A stretch of 64,000 nt of DNA from Corynebacterium ciconiae DSM 44920 (GCF_030440575.1 NZ_CP047189.1:1054001-1118000); one strand, 5' to 3'; counted from the first letter of the stretch, positions 51,545 to 62,151 are shown. Notes: generated by a model not told the origin, from the sequence alone. Numbers and translations: made by a program.

Positions 51545-52903
51545 ATGACCAAGCCTGACAACCCCCGTCCCGACAAAGCCCGCGCCGACGACTTCGGCGA
51601 AGACACCGAAATCCCTACCTACACCCCCAAGGATTCCGCGGGCGGCACCGACGAGCGCGGGGACACATCCTCCGCCAAGGCTTCCTCCCCCCGCTCCGAG
51701 GCCGACCGGCCCGCTGACAGCCCAAAGGTTGAAGCCCAGGAAAAGAAGGCTGCTACTACGCATCAGCCTGCCACGGCCGCTCCCTCAACGCAGAAGCAGC
51801 GGTCGGCAGGAAATATTTACGAGCGCACCGGCAGGGCAGCGCCGCAGGCTATCCCGCCTCGCGGCCAGGCTGAGCAGCCCCAGGCCACAGACATTGAGTC
51901 TGACTCGCTTGAGGAATCTCATCGCGAATCTACTCCGCTGCGTAGTAGCACCTCCGAAGTTCGGGGTGATGACAGCAATGACACAGTCGTGATGCCTCGC
52001 GCCGGGGCTGCTGCCGCTGGGGCTGCAGCGGCCAAGGAGTCTTCGGATGATCATCCTGAGCGCTCCCGTCCTCTGGCTTCGGACGCCCCGACCAGTGCTC
52101 GCGACACCCGTCAGCCAGAGCCGCAGCCGGATGCAGCGGAGGCTTCTCGACGCGAACCTCCCCGCCAGGTTCAACCCGAAGCCCCGCGTCGTGACCCCGC
52201 GCCATCGGCAGCCCAAGAGACTGTGGTGATTCCGCGTTCCCAGCCTGCAACAGACGCAGACTATGACGCGGACTACGCACCAGAGCCGGGTATGGCAGCC
52301 GCGCCGGTTGCTGGGCCGCACACGGTGGCGGCTGATGTGGCTGAGCCCGTCGAGGAGGAGCTGGCTTACGACCCAGCATTCGATCATCGCCGGGGCACCC
52401 TGGACTTCGGTGTCTTTGTGCTTCGCGTGGGTGTGGGCGCAATCCTCATTCTCGCCGGGGTGAAAACCTTCTTCCAGCTCGGCGATTCTGAGGGGCTGTC
52501 TGGGCTGGAAAACGATTTCGGCGGGTACGCGATGCCGTGGCTGCTGTCGGTTGTGCAGCCTAGTCTGCAGCTACTTGCGGGAGTGTTTTTGCTTCTGGGT
52601 CTTTTGACTCCGGTAGCTGCCGCGGTGGGTATCGTCGCCACGACGCTACCCGCCCTACACCAGATTGACGTGCTTAATGCGGGCGTGAATCCACTGAATT
52701 GGCCGGCCGAGGTGCTATTCTGCGTAGTCATGGTGATCGCCGTGCTGGCACTGCAGTTCACAGGCCCCGGCAAGATGTCTTTGGACTTTAACCGCTCGTG
52801 GACGCATCGCCCCTTGCTGAGCTCGTGGCTCTGGGTGATTGTCGGTGGCGCTGCAGCAGCAGCCCTGTGGTGGTTCGGCGCGGGAGTTAACCCCCTGAAC
52901 TAA
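51545..52903 (+). CDS. DoxX-like membrane protein with long disordered N-terminus
   Basis: 452 residues. Residues 1-280 are low-complexity, rich in Ala, Pro, Ser, Asp and Arg. The C-terminal 170 residues hold about four membrane segments of the DoxX type (LDFGVFVLRVGVGAILILAG; LLAGVFLLLGLLTPVAAAVG; LFCVVMVIAVLALQFTGPGK). Function unknown; DoxX members sit in redox/thiosulfate complexes. The disordered part contains three motif A copies (51748, 51932, 52270) in different frames. Confidence 0.8.
   Translation: MTKPDNPRPDKARADDFGEDTEIPTYTPKDSAGGTDERGDTSSAKASSPRSEADRPADSPKVEAQEKKAATTHQPATAAPSTQKQRSAGNIYERTGRAAPQAIPPRGQAEQPQATDIESDSLEESHRESTPLRSSTSEVRGDDSNDTVVMPRAGAAAAGAAAAKESSDDHPERSRPLASDAPTSARDTRQPEPQPDAAEASRREPPRQVQPEAPRRDPAPSAAQETVVIPRSQPATDADYDADYAPEPGMAAAPVAGPHTVAADVAEPVEEELAYDPAFDHRRGTLDFGVFVLRVGVGAILILAGVKTFFQLGDSEGLSGLENDFGGYAMPWLLSVVQPSLQLLAGVFLLLGLLTPVAAAVGIVATTLPALHQIDVLNAGVNPLNWPAEVLFCVVMVIAVLALQFTGPGKMSLDFNRSWTHRPLLSSWLWVIVGGAAAAALWWFGAGVNPLN
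51748..51768. repeat. Motif A copy with GGCTG/CAGCC flanks
   Basis: GGCTG and CAGCC frame CTACTACGCAT; encodes AATTHQP in the disordered region. Confidence 0.88.
51932..51950. repeat. Motif A copy
   Basis: ACTCCGCTGCGTAGTAGCA, opposite in orientation to the copy at 51748; read as PLRSST. Confidence 0.85.
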
Positions 52904-52959
52904 AAGCACAGTTATCCGGTATGCACTTCATCTAGGGTGCACGGCGGTTAAACATGGAA

Positions 52960-52998
52960 GAAGGGGCTGGCCTGTTTACGAGGCCAGCCCCTTCTTTT
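52960..52998. terminator. Bidirectional terminator between the DoxX-like gene and ilvD
   Basis: GAAGGGGCTGGCC (52960-52972) and GGCCAGCCCCTTC (52982-52994) pair perfectly around a 9-base loop, followed by TTTT. It serves the two converging transcripts. Confidence 0.9.
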
Positions 52999-53089
52999 GC
53001 GACTCTGCAGTGCCATGAGGGACAACAGGTGAACACGGAGCCCACCAGCGGAGCCCACCAGCAGAGCCCACCAGCGGCCACACCACCAG

Positions 53090-54934
53090 CTAGTCGACGA
53101 TCCGCACGGCTCCCTTGTCTGCGGAGGAGGCCATGGCGGCGTAAGCCTTCAAGGCCTTGCTGACTGCGCGGGGGCGGTCGCTGTGGGGAGTGAAGGGATG
53201 TTCCCGAGCGTTTTCCTCCTCGCGGCGGGCCGCGAGTTCCTCATCAGAGATGTCGGCGTGAATGGTCCGCGAGGCGACGTCGATAAGTATGGGGTCACCG
53301 GTGCGAACGAGGCCAATGGCGCCGCCGGCGGCGGCCTCAGGGGAGACGTGCCCGATGGAGAGCCCTGAGGAACCGCCGGAGAAACGTCCGTCGGTGACGA
53401 GGGCACACTTCTTGCCGAGGCCAGCGCCCTTGATAAAGGCGGTGGGATGCAGCATTTCCTGCATGCCTGGGCCGCCGGCTGGGCCTTCGTAGGTGACGAA
53501 GAGTACCTCGCCGGGTTGCAGAACTTTGTTCAGAATGACCGAGACGGCTTCCTCTTGGGATTCGACAACGCGGGCTGTTCCTTCGAAGTGGAACTGCTCC
53601 TCGGAGATGCCAGCAGTTTTCAGAATCGCGCCGTCTTCTGCGATGTTGCCCCGCAGCACGCATAGGCCGCCTTCGGCGGTGTAGGCGTGGTCGATGTCGC
53701 GGATACAGCCACCTGCGGCGTCGGTGTCGAGGCTCTCCCAACGGTTCTCGGTGGAAAACGGTTGCGTAGTACGGACTCCGCCGGGGGCGGCATGGAAGAG
53801 ATCCAGGGCTTCGTCGCGGGGATTGTCGGCACGAATATCCCAGTGGGCGATGTGCTCGGCGAGGGAGTCAGAGTGCACGGAATGAACGGTGTCGCTCAGC
53901 AGCCCGCCGCGGTAGAGCTCGCCCAAGATGGCGGGGATGCCGCCGGCACGGTGGACGTCTTCCATGAAGTAGTCGGAGTTCGGGGCTACCTTCGACAGGC
54001 ATGGGGTGCGCCTGGAGATAGCGTCGATGTCGTCGAGGGTGAAGTCGATGTCGCCCTCGATGGCAGCGGCGAGAATGTGCAGCACCGTGTTGGTGGAGCC
54101 ACCCATGGCTACGTCGAGAGTCATGGCGTTGGTGAACGCATCCCGGTTGGCGATTGCACGCGGCAACACGGACTCGTCCTCTTCTGCGTAGTAGCGGTTG
54201 GCGAGTTCAACAATGCGCTGCCCAGCGCGCTCGAAGAGGCGACGCCGATAGGCGTGCGTGGCCAGAGTAGAGCCATTGCCGGGCAGGCTCAGCCCGAGGG
54301 CTTCGGTGAGGCAGTTCATGGAGTTGGCGGTGAACATACCCGAGCAGGATCCGCAGGTGGGGCAGGCGGAGTTGCTGATCTGCTCGAGGTGTTGATCGTC
54401 GACGTTGTCATTGGCGGATGCGGAGATAGCATCCACCAAATCGGAGCCGCGCTTAGCCACCCCGTCGACCACGATCGCTTCGCCGGATTCCATCGGTCCA
54501 CCCGATACGAAGATGGTGGGGATGTTCAATCGCAGCGCCGCGTTGAGCATGCCTGGGGTGATTTTGTCGCAGTTAGAAATGCACACCAGCGCATCGGCGG
54601 TGTGTGCATTGGCCATGTACTCGACCGAGTCGGCGATGATTTCGCGGGAAGGTAGCGAATAAAGCATGCCGTTGTGGCCCATGGCGATGCCGTCATCGAC
54701 CGCAATGGTGTTGAACTCCTTCGGCACGCCACCAGCTGCGCGCGCCGCGTCGGCGACAATATCGCCAACATTCTTCAAATGCACATGCCCCGGCACGAAC
54801 TGGGTGTAGGAGTTAGCGATGGCCACAATGGGCTTGCCGAAATCCTCGAGCTTGGTGCCAGTTGCTTGCCAGAGGGCGCGGGCGCCGGCGGCATTTCTGC
54901 CGACGGTTGTCACACGTGAGCGAAGGGGAATCAT
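53090..54934 (-). CDS. ilvD: Dihydroxy-acid dehydratase
   Basis: Third enzyme of valine/isoleucine synthesis, an Fe-S dehydratase. 614 residues. Cluster cysteines are seen in [16 protein letters not shown] near residue 120 and [19 protein letters not shown] near residue 190; [21 protein letters not shown] marks the C-terminal domain. A motif B variant (53271-53290) and motif A copies (53760, 54182) are encoded, the latter as RYYAEED. Confidence 0.96.
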   Translation of the reverse strand: MIPLRSRVTTVGRNAAGARALWQATGTKLEDFGKPIVAIANSYTQFVPGHVHLKNVGDIVADAARAAGGVPKEFNTIAVDDGIAMGHNGMLYSLPSREIIADSVEYMANAHTADALVCISNCDKITPGMLNAALRLNIPTIFVSGGPMESGEAIVVDGVAKRGSDLVDAISASANDNVDDQHLEQISNSACPTCGSCSGMFTANSMNCLTEALGLSLPGNGSTLATHAYRRRLFERAGQRIVELANRYYAEEDESVLPRAIANRDAFTNAMTLDVAMGGSTNTVLHILAAAIEGDIDFTLDDIDAISRRTPCLSKVAPNSDYFMEDVHRAGGIPAILGELYRGGLLSDTVHSVHSDSLAEHIAHWDIRADNPRDEALDLFHAAPGGVRTTQPFSTENRWESLDTDAAGGCIRDIDHAYTAEGGLCVLRGNIAEDGAILKTAGISEEQFHFEGTARVVESQEEAVSVILNKVLQPGEVLFVTYEGPAGGPGMQEMLHPTAFIKGAGLGKKCALVTDGRFSGGSSGLSIGHVSPEAAAGGAIGLVRTGDPILIDVASRTIHADISDEELAARREEENAREHPFTPHSDRPRAVSKALKAYAAMASSADKGAVRIVD

Positions 54935-55074
54935 AAGGTGAACACTTCCGAAAACGACGATTGATGGGTGACTACGCTACAGAGTAGAGGGTCTGCTTCG
55001 AGGAGCAATGGACGGGGGCGTTTTCAACCCACCTGGCTACCGATGCGCGCACCTGCGATAGCTCCTCTTTTCAC

Positions 55075-55092
55075 AGCTTATCGACGCCCACC
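55075..55092. repeat. Motif B copy, intergenic
   Basis: AGCTTATCGACGCCCACC, with one extra C relative to GCCACC. Confidence 0.82.
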
Positions 55093-55173
55093 CGCCGGTA
55101 CTTTCCCCGCGGAATAAGGCTTGGCGTGGGCGGCAAAGCACCGTGTTTGGGCGTGGATAGTCGCCGGGTCGAA

Positions 55174-55193
55174 GGCTGATGCGTAGTAGCATC
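55174..55193. repeat. Motif A copy, intergenic
   Basis: GGCTGATGCGTAGTAGCATC, the same 20 bases as the copy in lysE at 50154-50173. Confidence 0.92.
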
Positions 55194-55458
55194 CGACAAA
55201 TCAATGGCGAAGGGGCTGCTTAGGTATGTGCCGCCCCGGCGCTGGACTAGCTTTTCTGGACAAGCGTCCCTAGACCGGACGCCGATCCCTACGTCCAGGC
55301 TGGGACCAGTGGGCTCAAGGACTAAAAGAAGCGCTTATGTTCTGCACCATCCGCACCGGGCAGTACAGAGCAGCAGTGCAGTGCCTAGCAGCCGAAGGGG
55401 TGCTACACATAGCGCGCGTCCCCCCCAGCGCGCGTGCCCTGCTGCACGCGGGATGCCT

Positions 55459-56184
55459 TCACGCCTGTTTCGCGCGGCGCTGCGTGGCTGTGCTGTCGGC
55501 GGACTTGGTGGACTTTTTCTCCCGCAGTTCGCGGCGGCCGTCTCGTTGGATCACTTCGACCTTTTCTGCCGCTGCCTCGCGACCTTGGGTAATGGGGTCG
55601 GGGATGCGGCCTTGAGACGCGGCCTCAAGCGCGGGAAGGGAGTTGAAGGTCACCCCTGGCATGCGGTGTTTCCCAGAGGAGGTGCGCAGCAGCGCCTTTG
55701 CCCCTGAAAATTCAACGCCTTCGACTTTGTCCCACGGCACCGTTGTCGAGGAGCCGAATGCGGGGGAGATGGTGACCCCTGCGGGGCCTACGTGGGTGAC
55801 AGATTTGAGTACGTAGTAGATGAAGACCACGGGCAGCACGAGGATCCAGCCGAGAACCAGCGGCTTATATGCCACGCCCACCAGCGCGATCAGAATCATG
55901 ATGACGGCGGCCAAGATGTGAGTGCGATCGGGACGGAAGCTAGTCACCGTTGCTGGTGTGTGATCCCTTCCCGTCGATTCCTCTGCAGCCGCACCCCGCG
56001 AGCCAGAACCCCGCGAGCCAGAACCCTGCGCCCCGGAACCTCGAGCCGTAGTACCCTGCGGCTCCGGCGCCTGCGGGCGCGAACGACGCTCTTCAACCGA
56101 GCTGGCGTGGTCGCGTGCGTTGTCGGTGCCGCGGGGGTGAGTGGATCGTGCGGGAGTATCAGAGTTTCCGGGGCGTGAGTTCAT
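55459..56184 (-). CDS. PH-domain membrane protein (low-molecular-weight antigen 6 type)
   Basis: 241 residues. Residues 1-85 are disordered with a degenerate repeat (GSGAQGSGSRGSGSRG). Two adjacent membrane segments follow (ILAAVIMILIALVGVAYKPL, LGWILVLPVVFIYYVLK), then a PH-like domain (VTISPAFGSSTTVPWDKVEG) and a charged Lys/Arg tail. Mycobacterial CFP-6-type proteins share this. Function unknown. It follows mscCG by six bases and is probably co-transcribed with it. Confidence 0.8.
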   Translation of the reverse strand: MNSRPGNSDTPARSTHPRGTDNARDHASSVEERRSRPQAPEPQGTTARGSGAQGSGSRGSGSRGAAAEESTGRDHTPATVTSFRPDRTHILAAVIMILIALVGVAYKPLVLGWILVLPVVFIYYVLKSVTHVGPAGVTISPAFGSSTTVPWDKVEGVEFSGAKALLRTSSGKHRMPGVTFNSLPALEAASQGRIPDPITQGREAAAEKVEVIQRDGRRELREKKSTKSADSTATQRRAKQA

Positions 56185-56190
56185 AGCTGA

Positions 56191-57921
56191 CTATTCTACG
56201 TCCACTGTGTCGGTGGGCTCACTGGCCTCCGTGTTGGTGGATTCGTTGTCGCCGGGGTTTTGTCCAGAATCACGCCCTGGGTCTTGCCCTGAGTCGCGCC
56301 CGGGGTAGTTCTCGGTGTCGCGTCCCGGGTTTTGCGGGGTGGTGCTCGTGGTGGGGGTAGTGCTGGTCGGGTTGGGCTGGTTAGTGGGGGCCGTGTTCTC
56401 GGTGGTGGGTTCGGTGGAGGTAACGGCTGGCTCGGAGGTTTCCGAAGTCGACGGCTGGCTGCTGGAGGTGGTCTCCGAGGTGGATGGTTGGGTCGTGGAG
56501 GTAGTGGGTTCGACAAACCTGGTGTTGGCGCGCCAGTCATCCGCCGGCTGCACGGTAAACAGTTTGATAATGAGCAGCACCATCACCGCGACCATCATCA
56601 GCATCGTGGACACGCGAATGCGCCCGCCGAGCGAGAGCACCTGCTTCCACCGCTGTTCATAGGTGTCCTTGCGGAAGATGTGGGTGGAGTCTTCGTGCTC
56701 GTCGCCCTCATGCTTATCGACGCCACCCTCCTCCGTCACCGGCACATCGGTCACAGGGAAGCTGCGGGTGCGTTCATCGGCCATGGCGGCTGCTTGCTCG
56801 CCACCGCCTGTCGGCTGAGGGGAGTGGGAGCGCGCCGGCATGTGGCTGGTGGGTGCTTCACTATCCAACGCCGCAGCACCAGCCGCAGCGCCAGCGCCAG
56901 CAAGACCGGCCCCACCGGACGCGGCAGACCCACCGCCGGCGCTGGCTTTCTCGCCGTTGTGTGGGGTGTCCGGCGAGGTGGCGTCGTCAAGCGCAGAGCG
57001 GGCGGCAAGGGAGTGCTGGCGCTCAAGTGCCCTAGAGGTGGCGTCGCGTAGCTCGGCGACGCGCATGCCATCGACGGTGGTGGCGGAGCCGTATTCGTCC
57101 CAGAATTCTTTGAGTACTTCGGTGCGAATGGCGCGTTCGACGGCCCATTGGCGCGCGGGGTTGACTTGGACGATGAAACGCATGGTCATCATCCAGGGCA
57201 TGCCGACGATGCTGGGCGGGGTGATGTCCACGGCGGGGTGTACTTCCAGCTCGCCCATGATGTCGCGTTTGACTACGGGGTCTTCGAGCGCCCGCTCGGC
57301 TGCGGTGGTGGAGCGGCTGATGGCGGACTCCACGGAGTCGGAGCCGAGCAGTGGCACTGGCAGCACGGCGACGGCGCGGGCCCAGTAGTTGGAGTAGTTG
57401 ATGCACACGCGAGCAGTGCCGTTGGGGATGGTCACGTTTTCGCCGTTGAGGGTGCGAATCTTGGTGGCGCGCATGGTGATCTGCATGACGTCGCCTTCGA
57501 CGCTCACTCCGTTACCCTCAAACTGCACCCAGTCGCCCACACCATATTGTTTCTCCGTGATGATGAAGAACCCGGCGAGGAAATCGCCAATGAGGGCTTG
57601 GGCGCCAAAACCGAGGGCGGCAGAGATCACGGTGGCGGGCACGGCGGCGCCCATCAGCGAAAGCCCTAAGGTTTTGAAGAAGACGAGGATGAGGAGGAAG
57701 TAGGCGATACCCTGGCCGATGTAGACGGCCGCGCCCACGAGCGCGAGGCTTGCCTTGCGGTCTTCCTCGGAGTCTTCCCACTTCGATTGCACGTAGCGGT
57801 TGATCAGCCTGCCGATTCTAGGCACGAGCAGAGCCAGAAGAGTAAGGAGAATGAGGGTGAGGCCTTGGCTGACGATCCAGTCGAGAGCTTGATAAAAGAT
57901 GTACTGAGCTTGAGTGAGCAT
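56191..57921 (-). CDS. mscCG: Mechanosensitive channel and glutamate exporter MscCG
   Basis: 576 residues from ATG 57921 (MLTQAQYIFYQALDWIVSQG). Three N-terminal membrane segments and the MscS pore/beta domain (LGFGAQALIGDFLAGFFIIT; YGVGDWVQFEGNG; MRATKIRTLNGENVTIPNG) end near residue 290. A disordered Ala/Gly/Ser linker, a fourth membrane segment (VSTMLMMVAVMVLLIIKLFT) and a Ser/Thr/Pro tail follow. This is the MscCG layout, and its place between ilvD and ilvB is conserved. Motif B copies lie at 56710 and upstream of its start. Confidence 0.93.
   Translation of the reverse strand: MLTQAQYIFYQALDWIVSQGLTLILLTLLALLVPRIGRLINRYVQSKWEDSEEDRKASLALVGAAVYIGQGIAYFLLILVFFKTLGLSLMGAAVPATVISAALGFGAQALIGDFLAGFFIITEKQYGVGDWVQFEGNGVSVEGDVMQITMRATKIRTLNGENVTIPNGTARVCINYSNYWARAVAVLPVPLLGSDSVESAISRSTTAAERALEDPVVKRDIMGELEVHPAVDITPPSIVGMPWMMTMRFIVQVNPARQWAVERAIRTEVLKEFWDEYGSATTVDGMRVAELRDATSRALERQHSLAARSALDDATSPDTPHNGEKASAGGGSAASGGAGLAGAGAAAGAAALDSEAPTSHMPARSHSPQPTGGGEQAAAMADERTRSFPVTDVPVTEEGGVDKHEGDEHEDSTHIFRKDTYEQRWKQVLSLGGRIRVSTMLMMVAVMVLLIIKLFTVQPADDWRANTRFVEPTTSTTQPSTSETTSSSQPSTSETSEPAVTSTEPTTENTAPTNQPNPTSTTPTTSTTPQNPGRDTENYPGRDSGQDPGRDSGQNPGDNESTNTEASEPTDTVDVE
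56710..56727. repeat. Motif B copy in mscCG
   Basis: ATGCTTATCGACGCCACC, read on the minus strand as GGVDKH in the disordered linker. Confidence 0.88.
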
Positions 57922-57970
57922 GGTGGTTACCAAGGTAGTCGTTTTCGGCGTTGTCACCAACGGGCAAGCG

Positions 57971-57989
57971 ATGCTTATCGACGCCCACC
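57971..57989. repeat. Motif B copy upstream of mscCG
   Basis: ATGCTTATCGACGCCCACC, 50 bases before the mscCG start. Confidence 0.85.
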
Positions 57990-58204
57990 CGCATCCCCCA
58001 TGACCTGCTCTCATCTGGTTCTCAGCTCTGTCGATCTGACCGGCTTCGTCCCGTACTACTCGGTGGCGTGACGGTCAGAGATTGCTGCAGCGTGTGGTGG
58101 TGTGGGTGGCCGCATGTGGCGGGAGTGGAGCCACAATGTCTGTGTGATGCCGTCTGATGGGGGTAATTTCTGTGAATTGTGTGTGAGTTTGGGCAGGGGT
58201 TGTG

Positions 58205-58210
58205 TATTAT
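58205..58210 (+). promoter_or_regulatory. -10 box of the ilvBNC operon
   Basis: TATTAT ends six bases before the leader-peptide ATG at 58217, so the message probably begins at or near that codon. No good -35 is visible. Confidence 0.5.
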
Positions 58211-58216
58211 TGCCGC

Positions 58217-58267
58217 ATGACCAACCTTCGACTTGTACTCGTAATTACCGAGCGGCGCGCGCCGTAA
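58217..58267 (+). CDS. ilvB leader peptide (attenuator)
   Basis: A 16-residue reading frame, MTNLRLVLVITERRAP, ending at TAA 58265-58267. It contains L, L, V, L, V and I in residues 4-10, the branched-chain run expected of a leader peptide that senses Leu, Val and Ile charging. It resembles the leader described for C. glutamicum ilvBNC in position and composition. A strong terminator follows 32 bases after its stop. Confidence 0.85.
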   Translation: MTNLRLVLVITERRAP

Positions 58268-58299
58268 CGGTACGTACTAGTCGTCCCATACAGCACGCG

Positions 58300-58349
58300 C
58301 CCTCGACGGACTCGAACACCAACCGAGTTCCCGCCGAGGGTTTTGGTTT
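58300..58349 (+). terminator. ilvBNC attenuator terminator
   Basis: CCCTCGACGGACTCG (58300-58314) pairs with CGAGTTCCCGCCGAGGG (58324-58340) with minor bulges, followed by TTTTGGTTT. GGCGCG within the leader peptide end (58254-58259) can pair with CGCGCC (58296-58301), overlapping the first stem, and is a candidate antiterminator. Confidence 0.8.
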
Positions 58350-58486
58350 ATCAGCGCTTAAGTCCTCCACCACCCCTCGAGGCGCCGCTGAGTGCTAAGA
58401 CACAACTACACAACGAGTGTTCTCGCCCCTGGCCGGCACGATACGCCCACCCGCGCCCCTGTTGTTCGGTTGATGCAAAGCGGGAA

Positions 58487-58505
58487 AACTCTGATGCGTA
58501 GTACA
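58487..58505. repeat. Motif A copy before ilvB
   Basis: AACTCTGATGCGTAGTACA lies between the attenuator and the ilvB ribosome site (AAGGAG 58527-58532). Confidence 0.88.
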
Positions 58506-58542
58506 TAGCAAGTGACAGCAACGAGCAAGGAGCCCATCCACC

Positions 58543-60501
58543 GTGGCCGAGAAGCAACAGCCCTCATCGCAGGCTGCAGCGCACCACAGCCAGACCTCGC
58601 AGGCGGAAGCCGTGAATGGTCAGCGCATGACTGGCGCGCAGGCAATCGTCAAGACCTTGGAATTGATCGGGGTCGACACCATTTTCGGTATCCCGGGCGG
58701 CGCAGTATTGCCGCTTTATGATCCTCTCTATTCCTCTACCAAGGTGCGCCACGTCCTTGTACGTCACGAGCAGGGGGCGGGACATGCTGCCACCGGCTAC
58801 GCCCAGGCCACTGGCCGCATTGGGGTGTGCGTCGCCACCTCTGGGCCGGGCGCGACCAACCTGGTCACTCCTATCGCCGATGCAATGTTGGATTCGGTGC
58901 CGATGTTGGCGATCACCGGCCAGGTGGGCCACTCGCTGCTGGGCACGGATGCCTTCCAAGAGGCCGATATTCGTGGTATCACCATGCCGGTGACCAAGCA
59001 CAACTACATGATCGCCGACCCCAATGATATCCCTCAGGCTTTCGCCGAGGCCTATCACATCGCCACTACGGGCCGGCCCGGCCCGGTGCTGTTGGACATC
59101 CCTAAGGATGTGCAGAATGCTGAGATGACTTTCCAGTGGCCGCCGAAGATCAAGATCCCCGGCTATCGCCCGACGGTCACCCCGCACAGCCGCCAAATCG
59201 ATGAGGCGGTCAAGCTCATCTCCGAGTCGTCGAAGCCGGTGATTTACGCCGGCGGTGGCATTATCAAGGCCAATGCTTCCGCCGAGCTGCAGGAGTTCAT
59301 CGATAAGACCGGTATTCCGGTGGTCACTACGCTCATGGCTCTGGGGACGGTGCCATCGCACCACGAGCTGAACATGGGCATGCCGGGCATGCACGGCACC
59401 GTCTCGGCGGTGGGCGCGATCCAGCGTTCGGATCTGCTGATTACCATTGGGGCTCGCTTCGACGATCGTGTCACCGGCGATGTTGATTCCTTTGCCCCAG
59501 ATGCCAAGGTGATCCACGCTGATATCGACCCAGCCGAGATCGGCAAGATTCGGGTAGCTGATGTGCCGATCGTCGGCGATGCGCGCGAGGTGCTCAGTGC
59601 CTTCAACCGCGCCTTCGATACCGACACACACCCCGATGCGGCCAGCACCCAGGATTTGAGCAGCTGGCACAGCTATCTTCACTCGCTCAAGGAACGTTTT
59701 CCCCGCGGCTGGGACGATGTAGACGATGGCCTGCTGACCCCGCAGCATGTGATCCGCGAGCTATCGAAGACGGTAGGCCCAGACGCTATTTACTGTGCCG
59801 GTGTGGGCCAGCACCAAATGTGGTCGGCACAGTTTATTGACTTCGAGTATCCCCGTACCTGGTTGAACTCTGGTGGCCTAGGCACCATGGGATACTCGGT
59901 GCCGGCGGCGCTCGGTGCTAAGGCTGGATGCCCTGACAAGGAAGTGTGGGCCATCGATGGCGATGGATGCTTCCAGATGACCAACCAGGAGCTGACCACC
60001 TCCGCAATTGAAAACATGCCGATCAAGGTGGCGGTGATTAACAATGGCAACCTCGGCATGGTGCGCCAGTGGCAAACCCTGTTCTATGAGGGTCGCTACT
60101 CCAACACCAAGCTGCGCGAACAAGGGGAATTCGTGCCCGACTTCGTCACTCTCGCCGAGGGGCTGGGCTGCGTTGCCTTCCGCGTAACGAAGGAAGAGGA
60201 GATCGTGCCCACCATCCGCAAGGCGCGCGAGATCAACGATCGCCCAGTGCTCATCGACTTCATCGTCGGCCAAGACGCCCAAGTGTGGCCGATGGTCTCG
60301 GCCGGTGCATCCAATACTGATATTCAATACGCCCGCGATCTTCGTCCGCTTTTCGACGAAGACTCCTCGGCCGCTTCCGCCTCGGACTATTCGGATGGCA
60401 ATGCCTCCGGCTACGCGGCGCATGCCTCTCAGGCAGAGAGCGCGTACGCAGAACACACCGCAGCACCTGCTGCCGACACCGACTCCGCATCGCGCGGCTA
60501 A
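58543..60501 (+). CDS. ilvB: Acetohydroxyacid synthase large subunit
   Basis: First common enzyme of valine, leucine and isoleucine synthesis; ThDP, FAD and Mg dependent. 652 residues. Glutamate of the ThDP cycle lies in [20 protein letters not shown]; the ThDP/Mg motif is [14 protein letters not shown] with NNGNLGM. GTG 58543 follows AAGGAG. The C-terminal 45 residues (from about 605) are a low-complexity Ala/Ser/Asp tail not needed for the fold. Controlled by the leader attenuator. Confidence 0.97.
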   Translation: MAEKQQPSSQAAAHHSQTSQAEAVNGQRMTGAQAIVKTLELIGVDTIFGIPGGAVLPLYDPLYSSTKVRHVLVRHEQGAGHAATGYAQATGRIGVCVATSGPGATNLVTPIADAMLDSVPMLAITGQVGHSLLGTDAFQEADIRGITMPVTKHNYMIADPNDIPQAFAEAYHIATTGRPGPVLLDIPKDVQNAEMTFQWPPKIKIPGYRPTVTPHSRQIDEAVKLISESSKPVIYAGGGIIKANASAELQEFIDKTGIPVVTTLMALGTVPSHHELNMGMPGMHGTVSAVGAIQRSDLLITIGARFDDRVTGDVDSFAPDAKVIHADIDPAEIGKIRVADVPIVGDAREVLSAFNRAFDTDTHPDAASTQDLSSWHSYLHSLKERFPRGWDDVDDGLLTPQHVIRELSKTVGPDAIYCAGVGQHQMWSAQFIDFEYPRTWLNSGGLGTMGYSVPAALGAKAGCPDKEVWAIDGDGCFQMTNQELTTSAIENMPIKVAVINNGNLGMVRQWQTLFYEGRYSNTKLREQGEFVPDFVTLAEGLGCVAFRVTKEEEIVPTIRKAREINDRPVLIDFIVGQDAQVWPMVSAGASNTDIQYARDLRPLFDEDSSAASASDYSDGNASGYAAHASQAESAYAEHTAAPAADTDSASRG

Positions 60502-60521
60502 GAGAGAAGGATTAAGAATCA

Positions 60522-61070
60522 ATGTCTGAAGAAATCCATCGCCACACTCTCAGCGTGCTTGTTCAGGATGTCGATGGCATCATCTCCCGCGTCGCTGGGC
60601 TATTCAGTCGCCGGGCGTACACCATGAGCGCGATCACCTCGGCGCGCACCGAAACTCGGGGCGTTAACCGCATCACCATCGTGGTGCACACTGATGATGA
60701 TTCGATCGAGCAGATCACCAAGCAGCTCAACAAGCTGATCCACGTGCTCAAGGTGGTACGCCTGACTCCGGAGAAAACGATCTCTCGGGCGCTGTTGATG
60801 GTGAAGGTCAATGCCGATGCCACCAACCGCCCTCAGGTGGTTGATGCCGCGAATCTCTTCCGTGCTCGGGTAGTGGATGTCTCGCCCGAGTCCATGGTGA
60901 TCGAGGCCACCGGGGCGCCCGATAAGTTGGACGCTCTGCTCGAGGTGCTGGAGCCCTTCGGGATCCGAGAGATGGCCAAGTCTGGCCAGATCGCGATGCA
61001 CCGTGGCCCGCGGATTCTCACGCCCAACCACAAGAAGGCGTCTCAAATAGTGGACTTTGAGTCCCAGTAA
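60522..61070 (+). CDS. ilvN: Acetohydroxyacid synthase small regulatory subunit
   Basis: 182 residues; N-terminal ACT domain (HTLSVLVQDVDGIISRVAGL) that binds valine for feedback inhibition, and C-terminal ALS_ss domain (FGIREMAKSGQIAMHRGPR). It starts 20 bases after ilvB with AGAGAGAAGG as ribosome site. It activates IlvB. Confidence 0.97.
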   Translation: MSEEIHRHTLSVLVQDVDGIISRVAGLFSRRAYTMSAITSARTETRGVNRITIVVHTDDDSIEQITKQLNKLIHVLKVVRLTPEKTISRALLMVKVNADATNRPQVVDAANLFRARVVDVSPESMVIEATGAPDKLDALLEVLEPFGIREMAKSGQIAMHRGPRILTPNHKKASQIVDFESQ

Positions 61071-61074
61071 GTGA

Positions 61075-61080
61075 TACACT
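61075..61080 (+). promoter_or_regulatory. Possible ilvC promoter -10
   Basis: TACACT in the 51-base ilvN-ilvC gap. An internal ilvC promoter is known in C. glutamicum; no clear -35 is seen here. Confidence 0.35.
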
Positions 61081-61103
61081 AGCTCTAGTGCTTCCATCAA
61101 TGA

Positions 61104-62139
<1,036 letters not shown>

Positions 62140-62151
62140 AATTCGCTATTG

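Larger units (their letters stand above)
54935..55458. other. Intergenic region between ilvD and the PH-domain gene
   Basis: 524 bases with no gene I can support on either strand. It contains a decayed motif A (TGACTACGCTACAGAGT, 54969-54985), a motif B (55075-55092), a full motif A (55174-55193) and a GCGCGC stem near 55411-55434. ilvD promoter signals must lie at its left end; none is convincing. Confidence 0.6.

Noticed and set aside
55204-55707. Open frame on the plus strand beside ilvD
   Set aside because: Composition is Arg/Ser/Pro-rich, without a recognisable domain, and its second half is antisense to the PH-domain gene.
58102-58398. Open frame over the ilvB leader region
   Set aside because: It covers the leader peptide and attenuator hairpin in another frame and has no family resemblance.
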